Assembly (NCBI GenBank): GCA_934565775.1
Contig: CAKTIN010000044.1
Span: 1 to 14,856 of the forward strand
DNA from: an uncultured Oscillospiraceae bacterium
Lineage (GTDB): Bacteria > Bacillota > Clostridia > Oscillospirales > Oscillospiraceae
Direction: 5' to 3'
Length of the DNA: 14,856 nt
Shown: positions 6,484 through 13,867 of the stretch, in pieces
How the letters are laid out: each line of letters opens with the position of its first letter
Numbering within the stretch: position 1 is the stretch's first letter
Position numbers and translations under genes: made by a program
The notes under the pieces: model-generated
What the model saw: the letters and a program-made list of their open reading frames with translations, nothing else
Told to the model about the DNA's origin: nothing
Database searches by the model: none

Positions 6484-7193
6484 TAAAAGAGCGCCAGATA
6501 ACTGCGCAGATTGAAAACCGCATGGATCACCATGGGGGTAAAGATGGAGCCGCCCCGCTCATAGCTCCAGGCCAGCGCGGCCCCGGCGGGGAGATATTGC
6601 ACGGCGGTGAGCAGCAGACTGGCCAGGTCCAGTTTCCCAATGCTCCCCAGCACATGGACGGCGGAAAAGGCCAGAATGGACAGGGCATAGGCCAGGAAGC
6701 GGCTCTTGCTGTGCAGGGCCCGGAAAATGAGCCCCCGGTAAATGCACTCCTCGGCTACCGGCGCAAAGACGGCCGTCCCCAGCAGCATGAGCGCCTTCCG
6801 GGCGTAGACCATAGAGGCCACGGTCTGGTCGTTCAGATTGCCCAGCCCGGGCTTCAGCCAGCCCACCAGGTATTGCAGCAGGAAGGTCCCGGCGAAGGCA
6901 AAAACCAGGCCGAGAATGACGCTTTCCACGAAATCCCAGAAGCGTTTGCCAACAACCGACAGATTATTTGCCAGGAACCGGTGGAACAGGAAGAGCGTCA
7001 CAAGAAAATTCAGGGTAAAGTAGCAAAAATTCAGCCGGGCGGCGCCAATGTCTCCCGCTGTGGAGATGTGCAGCAGGGCCATCCCGTCCCGAAGCAGGGG
7101 GGGCAGAGCCAGCATGGAAAAGATCGTGTAGACCCAGCCCCACAGCAGCTCTTTCTTGTCTAAATTCGGAGAAATGTCCTTCTTTTTTGCCAT
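6483..7193 (-). CDS. CPBP-family intramembrane metalloprotease (Abi/CAAX-type)
   Basis: The 236-residue product is a multi-pass membrane protein; hydrophobic stretches lie at about 18-42, 54-74, 88-113, 133-147, 166-181 and 192-210. It has all three CPBP signatures: EECIYRG (148-154, Glu-Glu and Arg), FSAVH (176-180) and HAVFN (224-228). These make the metal-binding active site of glutamate-type intramembrane proteases related to Rce1. The substrate is unknown. The gene sits between mutS and mutL and 12 bp before mutL. The ATG at 7191-7193 has TAAGGAG upstream, in which TAA is the stop codon of the frame-corrected mutS. It is surely in the operon, but no functional link to mismatch repair is known to me. 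Confidence 0.9.
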   Translation of the reverse strand: MAKKKDISPNLDKKELLWGWVYTIFSMLALPPLLRDGMALLHISTAGDIGAARLNFCYFTLNFLVTLFLFHRFLANNLSVVGKRFWDFVESVILGLVFAFAGTFLLQYLVGWLKPGLGNLNDQTVASMVYARKALMLLGTAVFAPVAEECIYRGLIFRALHSKSRFLAYALSILAFSAVHVLGSIGKLDLASLLLTAVQYLPAGAALAWSYERGGSIFTPMVIHAVFNLRSYLALF

Positions 7194-7204
7194 ATGAGAA
7201 CTCC

Positions 7205-9788
7205 TTACAGCATTTGCTTCAGCTGATACAGCAGGTTCATCGCCTCAATGGGCGTAAGGGTCTCCACGGTGGTCTGCTCCAGCTTGGCGCAGACGGCCTG
7301 GGCCCGCATATCCAGCAGGGACACCTGGTCCTCCTGGGGAGCGGGGGCGGCGGCAGGATGCCTCCAGCTCCTTCAGCAGCTGCCGGGCCCGGGCAATGAC
7401 CGAGGCGGGGAGACCGGCCAGCTTGGCCACCTCTACGCCATAGGAATCGTCTGCGGCGCCGGGGACGATCTTCCGCAGGAAGATCATGTCGCCGCCCCGC
7501 TTTTTTACGGCGATGTTGTAATTTTTCACATTGGGCAGCTCCGCCTCAATGTCCGTCAGCTCATGATAATGGGTGGCAAACAGAGTTTTGGCCCCCAGCT
7601 TTTTGGGATTGGCTGCGTGCTCCAGCACCGCCCGGGCAATGGCCATGCCGTCAAAGGTGCTGGTGCCCCGGCCGATCTCGTCGAGAATGAGCAGACTTTT
7701 CGCGGTGGCGTGCTCCAGAATCTGGGCCACCTCGGACATCTCCACCATAAATGTGGACTGGCCGGAGGCCAGGTCGTCGCTGGCGCCGATCCGGGTAAAC
7801 ACCCGGTCCACAATGCCCATGCGGGCAGAGCGGGCGGGGACAAAGGAGCCCATCTGGGCCAGAATGACCATCAGGGCGACCTGTCGCATATAGGTGGATT
7901 TACCGGCCATATTGGGGCCGGTGATAATGGCGACCTGGGTGCCGGAGACGCCCAGCTCCGTATCGTTGGGGACGAAGAGGGAGCCCTTGAGCATCTGCTC
8001 CACCACGGGGTGGCGGCCCTCCCGGATGACGATCTCCTGCCCGGCGGTGATCTCCGGGCGGCAATAGCCCCGCTGCGCGGCCACGGTGGCCAGGGAGCAC
8101 AGCACGTCCGCCGCCGCAACGGCGGCAGCGGTGGCCTGCACCCGGAGGGCCTGCTGGGCGATATGCTCCCGCAGCCGGGTGAAGATCTGGTACTCCAGGG
8201 CCACGATCCGGTCCTTGGCCGTGAGAATGGTGGATTCCAGCTCCTTGAGCTCCGGGGTGATGTAGCGCTCGCAGTTTACAAGGGTCTGCTTGCGGATATA
8301 GGTATCCGGCACCTGACCGGCAAAGGATTTGGAAACTTCAATATAATAGCCGAAAACCCGGTTATAGCCTACCTTCAGAGTGCGGATTCCGGTCTTTTCC
8401 CGCTCCTCTGCCTCAATGCCTGCAATGGTGCCCGTGCCGCCGTTCATAATATCCCGGAGGCGGTCGCATTCTTCGTCTGCGCCGGGGCGGATCAGGTTGC
8501 CCTCCCGGACGGTAAAGGGGGGCTCGTCCACGATGGTCCGGTCAATGAGGGCGGTGCAATCCTCCAGCGTGTCGATCTGCTCCCAGAGCTTTCGGAGCAT
8601 GGGGGCCTCCAGCCGGCCCAGCTCGTCCTTCAGCCCGGGCAGCGCCCGGCAGCCCTGGGACAGGCTCACCAGGTCCCGCCCGTTGGCGGAGCCGGTGACG
8701 ATGCGTGTCATGACCCGCTCCAGGTCGGAAATTTCCTTTAGCTGGTCCGTAAGGGTCCCACGGGCTACGGGCTGCTGCACCAGCTCCTCCACGGCGGCCT
8801 GCCGCTTGCCGATCTCAAGGGGGTCCAGCAGGGGCTTTTCCATCCAGCTCCGCAGGAGCCGCCCGCCCATGGCGGTCTTGGTCTTGTCCAGCACCCACAG
8901 CAGGCTCCCGCGCTTGTCCTTGCCCCGGAGGGTCTCCGTCAGCTCCAGATTCCGCCGGGTGTTCAGGTCCAGCTCCAGGAAACGGCCGGTGGTGTAGAAT
9001 TGCAACTGCCGGATATGGCTCAGGTCGTTCTTTTGCAGATCCAGGAGGGTTTGCAGCAGCGCGCCGCAGGCGCAGACCGCCGCGTCCACCCCGGCGATGC
9101 CCAGCTGGCTGAGGCTCTGCCCAAAGTGCCGCTCCAGCAGAGAGGCGGCGCAGTCCGGGTCAAATTGCTCCGGCTTGCCCTCGTCCACGCAGCAGCTCAG
9201 CCGCTGAAACAGGGCCTCGTTCAGCAGGGGATCGTCCACCCTCTCGCCGCCCCGGAGGACCTCCGCAGGGGAAAAGCGCCCCAGCTCCGCCGCAGCCCGG
9301 GCCACGGCCTCAGGCCCCTGGCATACGGTGGCATAAAACGCGCCGGTGGAGACGTCGCAGAAGGCAAGGCCGTACTGCCCCTTCCGGCCGAACAGGCAGG
9401 CCATGTAATTGTTCCGGCTCTCGTCCAGCATGGAGCTCTCCGTGACTGTGCCGGGGGTAACGATCCGCACAATATCCCGGTCCACCAGCCCCTTCGCCGT
9501 GGCGGGGTCCTCGGTCTGCTCGCAAATGGCGACCTTATAGCCCTTGGCCACCAGGCGGGCAATGTAGGCCTCCGCCGAGTGATAGGGCACGCCGCACATG
9601 GGCACCTGATCCTCCTTCGCCTTGCTCCGGTCCCGGGTGGTGAGGGTCAGGTCCAGCTCCTTGGAGGCCAGCTTGGCGTCCTCGGCGAACATTTCATAGA
9701 AATCCCCCAGGCGGAAGAAAAGAATGCAGTCCTTGTTGCGCTCCTTGACCTCCAGGTATTGGCGCATCATGGGGGTAATCTCAGCCAT
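7205..9788 (-). CDS. mutS: DNA mismatch recognition ATPase MutS, with a frame break near the C-terminus
   Basis: MutS binds base mismatches and small loops and signals to MutL. The N-terminal mismatch-reading loop has GDFYEMF (Phe30-x-Glu32). Connector, lever and clamp domains follow. The ATPase has Walker A GPNMAGKST (624-632), Walker B LLILDEIGRGTSTFDG (Asp703-Glu704) and ATHYHEL. The original frame runs to residue 847 (TGA at 7245-7247), but its last 36 residues are unlike MutS. Skipping one base near 7355 restores a MutS-like tail of 49 residues (QEDQVSLLDMRAQAV ... AMNLLYQLKQML), ending at TAA 7205-7207 for 860 residues, the usual length. QVSLL resembles a beta-clamp motif. The restored stop overlaps the ribosome binding site of the next gene. 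The break is either a real one-base insertion or a sequencing error. Start ATG follows AGGAAGGA; the gap to miaB is 18 bp. Confidence 0.93.
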
Positions 9789-9806
9789 GGCGATCCTTCC
9801 TTTCCC

Positions 9807-11213
9807 TTATTCGGCGGCCTCGCCGGTGAGGCTCCAGGTGGTGGAGCCGGTAATGGTGACGTTTTTGAATGCTCCGATCCATGCCGGGTCCCCGGGCAGG
9901 CGCACCAGACGTCCGCCCTCGGTCCGGGCGGTGAGCAGATTGTCCTCCTGTCCGTCGATCAAAACCCGGAGCGTCCTGCCCACATAGGCCCGGTGCCGGG
10001 CCTCGGAGATCTCGTTTTGCAGGGCGCAGAGCCGGTCGAACCGGTCGTTCTTTTCTGCTTTCGGGGTCAGATCCTCGATTTTGGCCGCCGGGGTTCCGGG
10101 GCGGGGCGAATAGATAAAGGTGAACAGCGCGTCGTAGCCCACCTCCCGGATGAGGCTGAGGGTGTCCTGGAACTCCTCCTCCGTTTCGTTGGGGAAGCCG
10201 ACGATCACGTCCGAGGTGAGCACCAGCTCCGGCATGGCCGCCCGGGCCTGATGCACCAGATCCAGATAGTGCGCCCGGTCATAGTGCCGGTTCATGGCCT
10301 TCAGGACCCGGTCGCTGCCGGATTGGAAGGGGAGATGAAGCTGCTTTGCGATTTTGGGATAGGCGGCCATGGTGGCAAAGAGCTTTTCCCCTGCGTCCCG
10401 GGGATGGCTGGTCATGAACCGCAGAAGGAATTCCCCCGGGAGCTGAGCAATCTGGGCTAGCAGGTCGGAGAAATCCACCCCCCGGTCCAGGTCCTTGCCA
10501 TAGGAATTGACATTCTGCCCCAGAAGGGTGATGTCCTTATAGCCCTGCTCGATCAGGCAGCGGCACTCCGCCACCACGTCCTCCGGCTGGCGGCTCCGCT
10601 CCCGGCCCCGGACATAGGGCACAATGCAGTAGGAGCAGAAATTGTTGCAGCCGTACATAATGGAGACCCAGGCCTTCAGCCGGTTGCCCCGGACCACGGG
10701 AATGCCCTCCGCAATGGACCCGGCCTCATCGGCAACGGAGAACACCCGCTTGCCGGTCAGCAGCACCCGGTGCAGGTGCTGGGGAAACTCCCACAGATGG
10801 TGGGTGGAAAAAACGCCGTCCACATGGGGGTAGCTTTTTCTGATACGCTCAGTCACGGTGGGCTCGCCCATCATGCACCCGCAGACAAAAATCTTCTGCC
10901 CGGGGTGGCGGCGCTTGGTATGGGTCAGGGTGCCCAGGTTGCCGAACACCCGCTGCTCGGCGTGCTCCCGGATGGCGCAGGTGTTGAGGATCACCACATC
11001 TGCCCCCTCGGCCTGCTCCGCGATCTGATAGCCGCACTCCACCAGCATCCCCCGCAGACGCTCGGAGTCCGCCTCGTTTTGCTGGCAGCCGTAGGTTTCC
11101 ACATAGGCCAGGGGCGTCTGGCCCCGGCTGAGCCAATACTGGCGAATCTCTGCGCAAAGGGCGCTCTGGGCGTCCAGCTGCGCTCTGGTGATGACAGTGG
11201 TTTTCTGGTTCAA
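9807..11213 (-). CDS. miaB: tRNA-2-methylthio-N6-dimethylallyladenosine synthase MiaB
   Basis: MiaB is a radical-SAM methylthiotransferase that converts i6A37 to ms2i6A37 in tRNA, the step after MiaA. The 468-residue product has the N-terminal cluster cysteines in ETYGCQQNE (Cys43), NTCAIREHA (Cys79) and VCGCM (Cys113). The radical-SAM motif CNNFCSYC lies at 189-196 (Cys189, 193, 196), followed by VPYVRGRERSR. TLLGQNVNSYG is typical of MiaB rather than MtaB or RimO. A C-terminal TRAM-like domain (about 400-465) binds RNA. The start is TTG at 11211-11213, seven bases after GGAGGG; no in-frame ATG exists nearby. It is the first gene of the operon, 18 bp before mutS. Confidence 0.96.
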   Translation of the reverse strand: MNQKTTVITRAQLDAQSALCAEIRQYWLSRGQTPLAYVETYGCQQNEADSERLRGMLVECGYQIAEQAEGADVVILNTCAIREHAEQRVFGNLGTLTHTKRRHPGQKIFVCGCMMGEPTVTERIRKSYPHVDGVFSTHHLWEFPQHLHRVLLTGKRVFSVADEAGSIAEGIPVVRGNRLKAWVSIMYGCNNFCSYCIVPYVRGRERSRQPEDVVAECRCLIEQGYKDITLLGQNVNSYGKDLDRGVDFSDLLAQIAQLPGEFLLRFMTSHPRDAGEKLFATMAAYPKIAKQLHLPFQSGSDRVLKAMNRHYDRAHYLDLVHQARAAMPELVLTSDVIVGFPNETEEEFQDTLSLIREVGYDALFTFIYSPRPGTPAAKIEDLTPKAEKNDRFDRLCALQNEISEARHRAYVGRTLRVLIDGQEDNLLTARTEGGRLVRLPGDPAWIGAFKNVTITGSTTWSLTGEAAE

Positions 11214-11219
11214 GGCAAT

Positions 11220-11225
11220 CCCTCC
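11220..11225 (-). promoter_or_regulatory. Ribosome binding site supporting the TTG start of miaB
   Basis: GGAGGG on the minus strand lies seven bases before TTG (11213-11211). The nearest ATG (11227-11225) is out of frame and stops after five codons, so TTG is the best start. A TTG start may hold translation of miaB below that of the downstream genes. Confidence 0.75.
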
Positions 11226-11261
11226 ATGGGCCTCTGAAGAGGCTACTTCTCTAAGTATATT

Positions 11262-11290
11262 ATTTTAGCAAATTCCCCCGGGTTTTGCAA
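11262..11290 (-). promoter_or_regulatory. Promoter for the miaB-mutS-mutL-miaA-hfq operon
   Basis: On the minus strand TTGCAA (11290-11285), a 17-bp spacer and TAAAAT (11267-11262) form a sigma-A-like promoter with four and five matches to consensus. Transcription would begin near 11255 and leave about 42 nt before the miaB TTG start codon. No other promoter-like sequence of equal quality is seen before miaB. Confidence 0.55.
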
Positions 11291-11345
11291 GAAAAAAGAG
11301 AGGAGGCAGGGGAGCCGCCGGGGAGAGAAGAGAAAAATCGGTTCC

Positions 11346-11400
11346 ATTTTCAACTGAATTCTCCGAGAGGATTGAAAATGATAAAATTTAAGTTGAAAAT
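11346..11400 (+). repeat. Three TTGAAAAT boxes upstream of and over the glmS promoter
   Basis: The octamer TTGAAAAT occurs at 11372-11379 and again at 11393-11400, where it forms the glmS -35 element; the longer match TTGAAAATGATA is repeated exactly at a 21-bp interval. An inverted copy, ATTTTCAA, lies at 11346-11353. The 21-bp period puts the direct copies on the same face of the helix, as expected for a regulator binding site. No binding protein can be named, and the AT-rich composition could produce such repeats by chance. Confidence 0.4.
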
Positions 11401-11421
11401 GATACAGAAATACGCTATAAT
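11393..11421 (+). promoter_or_regulatory. Sigma-A-type promoter for glmS
   Basis: TTGAAA (11393-11398), a 17-bp spacer and a perfect TATAAT (11416-11421) stand upstream of glmS. Transcription would begin near 11428, leaving a leader of about 69 nt. That leader opens with the hairpin CCCGGC/GCCGGG (11429-11446), which would form the 5' end of the mRNA and may stabilise it. GGAG (11485-11488) is the ribosome binding site. There is no room for a glmS ribozyme. Confidence 0.82.
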
Positions 11422-11496
11422 GAAACTACCCGGCGGAACAGCCGGGGGATAAACGAACCGCCGCGGCAGGAGCCGGGGCAGATTGGAGCGAAAACC

Positions 11497-13332
11497 ATGT
11501 GCGGAATTGTTGGATATGCGGGCAAGCGCCAGGCGGCGCCTATTTTGCTGGAGGGGCTTGCCAAGCTGGAATACCGGGGCTATGACTCTGCGGGGCTGTG
11601 CATCCTGGGAGAAAAGGGGTTCGAGGTGGAGAAGGTGAAGGGCCGCCTGGCGGCCCTGGCGGCGCTGACGAAGCAGGGGCAGACCCTGCCCGGGACCGTG
11701 GGTATCGGCCACACCCGCTGGGCCACCCACGGAGAGCCGTCGGAGACCAATTCCCACCCTCATGTGTCCACCAACGGACATATCAGCGTGGTGCATAACG
11801 GGATCATTGAAAACTATCTGTTCCTCCGGGACTATCTGACGGCCCGGGGCAAGACCTTCCAGTCGGAGACGGACACGGAGGTCGCGGCGAATCTCATCGA
11901 ATTCTATTACGAGCAGACCGGGGAGCTCCAGGAGGCCGTGCGCCTGGCCGAGGCCAGAATGACCGGCAGCTACGCCATGGGGGTGCTGTGCGATGAGGAC
12001 CCGGAGCGGATTCTGGCGGTGAAAAAGGACAGCCCCCTGATCTTCGGCTTTGGCCAGGGGGAGAACTTCATTGCCTCGGATGTTCCCGCGATTCTCAAGT
12101 ATACCCGGAGGGTGGTTTACCTGGACGACGGGGACATGGTGGTGTTCCGGGCAGGGGATGCGCGGTTTTACAATGCCATGGGCTGGGAGATCGAGAAAAA
12201 GCCGGAGGAGATCACCTGGGAAATGGCGGACGCGGAAAAGGGCGGCTACGCCCACTTCATGCGCAAGGAAATCCAGGAGCAGCCCAAGGCCCTGCGGGAT
12301 ACTCTCAGCCCCCGGATCCGCGAGGGGCGGGTGGTCCTGGAGGAGCTGCCGCCGGAGCTGCTCCGGGGGGTGCAGCGTATTTATATTACAGCCTGCGGCT
12401 CTGCGTACTACGCCGGGTGCGTGGGGAAATATCTTCTGGAGAAAACGGCCCGGATCCCCACGGAGGCGGTGCTGGCCTCGGAATTCCGGTATGCAGACCC
12501 GGTGCTGGGGCCGGAGGTCCTGGTGATCGCCATCAGCCAGTCCGGAGAGACGGCGGATACCCTGGCCGCGCTGCGGGAGGCAGGAGCCCGGGGGGCGCGG
12601 ACCCTGGCGATCGTCAATGTGGTAGGCAGCGCCATTTCCAAGGCGGCGCAGGCCGTGCTGTATACCTGGGCGGGGCCGGAGATCGCCGTTGCGACCACGA
12701 AGGCCTATTCCACCCAGCTGGGGGTCCTGTATCTGCTGTCCCTGTACCTGGGCGAGCAGCGGGCGACGCTGCCGCCGGAGGAGTACCGGGCGGTGCTTCA
12801 GGGGCTTCAGGCCCTGCCGGAGCAGATGGAGCAGCTGCTGACGGCCCAATGGATCGAGCGGCTCCAGGCCCTGGCCGGAGAGTCCTGCAAAAAGGAGGAC
12901 GTGCTTTTCCTGGGGCGGAATCTGGATAGCGCCTCCTGCCTGGAGGGAAGTCTCAAGCTCAAGGAAATTGCGTATATCCATTCGGAGGCCTACGCGGCCG
13001 GGGAGCTCAAGCACGGCCCGATCTCTCTGGTGGAAAAGGGCACGCTGGTGATCGCTCTGGCTACGGTGGGGGCGCTGTTTGACAAGACCGCCTCGAATAT
13101 GAAGGAAGTGAAGGCCAGAGGCGGTACGGTGCTTGCCATTACCACGCAGGACCGGGAAGAGGAGATCCGCCAGCTGGCGGACCGCTATCTTCTGATCCCC
13201 AGGACCCATCCGCTCCTTCAGCCCAGCCTAACGGTGATCCCCATGCAGCTGTTTGCCTATTTTGTCGCTTTGGCCCGGGGCTGCGATGTGGATAAGCCCA
13301 GGAATTTGGCGAAGTCCGTTACGGTGGAATAA
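11497..13332 (+). CDS. glmS: Glutamine--fructose-6-phosphate aminotransferase (isomerizing)
   Basis: GlmS makes glucosamine-6-phosphate from fructose-6-phosphate and glutamine, the first step toward UDP-GlcNAc for peptidoglycan. The 611-residue product is of normal length. The class II glutaminase domain begins MCGIVGYAG, so Cys2 becomes the N-terminal nucleophile. EYRGYDSAG, HTRWATHGEPSETNSHPH and HNGIIENY complete the glutaminase signatures. The first SIS domain has ACGSAYYAG and SQSGETADT (347-355). The second has the EAYAAGELKHGPISL region, with the Lys505-His506 pair expected for sugar binding. The C-terminus DKPRNLAKSVTVE is the family's conserved closing loop. It is monocistronic: its own promoter lies upstream and a strong terminator follows the stop codon. 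Confidence 0.98.
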   Translation: MCGIVGYAGKRQAAPILLEGLAKLEYRGYDSAGLCILGEKGFEVEKVKGRLAALAALTKQGQTLPGTVGIGHTRWATHGEPSETNSHPHVSTNGHISVVHNGIIENYLFLRDYLTARGKTFQSETDTEVAANLIEFYYEQTGELQEAVRLAEARMTGSYAMGVLCDEDPERILAVKKDSPLIFGFGQGENFIASDVPAILKYTRRVVYLDDGDMVVFRAGDARFYNAMGWEIEKKPEEITWEMADAEKGGYAHFMRKEIQEQPKALRDTLSPRIREGRVVLEELPPELLRGVQRIYITACGSAYYAGCVGKYLLEKTARIPTEAVLASEFRYADPVLGPEVLVIAISQSGETADTLAALREAGARGARTLAIVNVVGSAISKAAQAVLYTWAGPEIAVATTKAYSTQLGVLYLLSLYLGEQRATLPPEEYRAVLQGLQALPEQMEQLLTAQWIERLQALAGESCKKEDVLFLGRNLDSASCLEGSLKLKEIAYIHSEAYAAGELKHGPISLVEKGTLVIALATVGALFDKTASNMKEVKARGGTVLAITTQDREEEIRQLADRYLLIPRTHPLLQPSLTVIPMQLFAYFVALARGCDVDKPRNLAKSVTVE

Positions 13333-13344
13333 TCGCAAAAAGAA

Positions 13345-13379
13345 ACGCTTCCGGCCGGGGAGATTCCGGCCGGAAGCGT
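13345..13379. terminator. Bidirectional intrinsic terminator shared by glmS and padR
   Basis: ACGCTTCCGGCCGG (13345-13358) and its perfect complement at 13366-13379 form a 14-bp stem with a 7-nt loop. On the plus strand ATTTTA follows, ending glmS transcripts 12 bases past the stop codon. On the minus strand TTTCTTTTT follows, ending padR transcripts just after its TAA at 13383-13385. The convergent genes thus share one structure. Confidence 0.93.
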
Positions 13380-13382
13380 ATT

Positions 13383-13715
13383 TTACTCCGGATCTTCTAA
13401 AAGCCGGTCCAGAATGGCCCGGGTCTGCTCCCACTCCCGGACCTGCCGGGCATGGGCTTCCCGGCCCTGAGGGGTGAGGGTATAATACCGCCGCCGGGTC
13501 CCGGAGGCGGAGCTTGACCAGTAGGAGGCGATGAGCCCCGCCGCCTCCAGACGGCGGAAGGCGGTGTAGAGGGTGGCCTCCTTCAGCTCCAGCGTCCCGC
13601 CGGTGAGCTGCGCGATGTGCTTGATGATCTCATAGCCGTAGCTGTCCTGCTTTAGAAGCTGGGCGAGAAGAATGGCCTCTGTATGGCCCCGGAGCAGGTC
13701 TCCTGTCATGGACAT
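13383..13715 (-). CDS. PadR-family transcriptional regulator
   Basis: The 110-residue product is a small winged-helix regulator of the PadR type. Residues 1-80 hold the DNA-binding domain: LRGHTEAILLAQLLKQDSYGYEI, then GGTLELKEATLYTAFRRLEAAGLI as the recognition region. The beta-wing has RRRYYTLTPQGRE. One C-terminal helix, EWEQTRAILDRLLED, is the dimer arm, which is the short subfamily-2 layout. Start ATG 13713-13715 (MSMTGDLL) is preferred to an upstream ATG at 13745, because GGAGG lies seven bases before it. PadR regulators usually control an adjacent transporter or membrane protein and themselves, but here the neighbours are glmS (convergent) and a helicase (divergent). The target and ligand are therefore unknown. 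Confidence 0.9.
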   Translation of the reverse strand: MSMTGDLLRGHTEAILLAQLLKQDSYGYEIIKHIAQLTGGTLELKEATLYTAFRRLEAAGLIASYWSSSASGTRRRYYTLTPQGREAHARQVREWEQTRAILDRLLEDPE

Positions 13716-13735
13716 GGCGTCGCCTCCTTTTCCCC

Positions 13736-13764
13736 ATGGTATCATGACAAGCGCCGCCCGTCAA
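13736..13764 (-). promoter_or_regulatory. Probable padR promoter with an overlapping inverted repeat
   Basis: On the minus strand TTGACG (13764-13759), a 17-bp spacer and TACCAT (13741-13736) make a moderate promoter, with the start site just before the ribosome binding site. The -35 hexamer is flanked exactly by GCCGCC (13770-13765) and GGCGGC (13758-13753), a perfect 6-bp inverted repeat. That repeat could be an operator, perhaps for PadR itself, or a chance GC-rich palindrome. Confidence 0.4.
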
Positions 13765-13806
13765 GGCGGCGGGGGGCGGAAAAGCAGATTTTGTGCTTTT
13801 GCCCTC

Positions 13807-13835
13807 TTTACCCCGGAGGAAAAATGTAATAAAAT
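13807..13835 (+). promoter_or_regulatory. Probable promoter of the PcrA/UvrD helicase gene
   Basis: TTTACC (13807-13812), a 17-bp spacer and TAAAAT (13830-13835) form a sigma-A-like promoter with four and five consensus matches. Transcription would start near 13842, about 26 nt before the ATG. TACTAT at 13843-13848 is an alternative -10 without a good -35. Confidence 0.5.
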
Positions 13836-13867
13836 AGAGGCATACTATAGAGAGAACAGGTGGACCT

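Noticed and set aside
4407..7163. Open frame of 918 codons on the plus strand
   Set aside because: It lies opposite miaA, mutL and the CPBP gene, and its translation is Gly/Gln/Leu/His-rich low complexity as produced by the antisense of GC-rich genes. No domain is recognisable, while the minus-strand proteins carry full motif sets.
7345..7360. Programmed +1 frameshift in mutS at TCC-TGC
   Set aside because: TCC-T resembles the antizyme-type site, but no stop codon follows in the zero frame at the site and no stimulator is seen. MutS is not known to use frameshifting. A simple indel or read error is likelier.
11210..11227. Five-codon ORF starting at ATG before miaB and overlapping its TTG start
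   Set aside because: It has no ribosome binding site of its own and contains that of miaB. Such a short frame arises easily by chance.
11372..11404. Direct repeat TTGAAAATGATA as the start of a CRISPR-like array
   Set aside because: There are only two copies of 12 bp with a 9-bp gap; no array or cas gene is present. A promoter operator is the more sensible reading.
11350..13209. Open frame of 619 codons on the minus strand
   Set aside because: It is the antisense shadow of glmS, which is certain on the plus strand.
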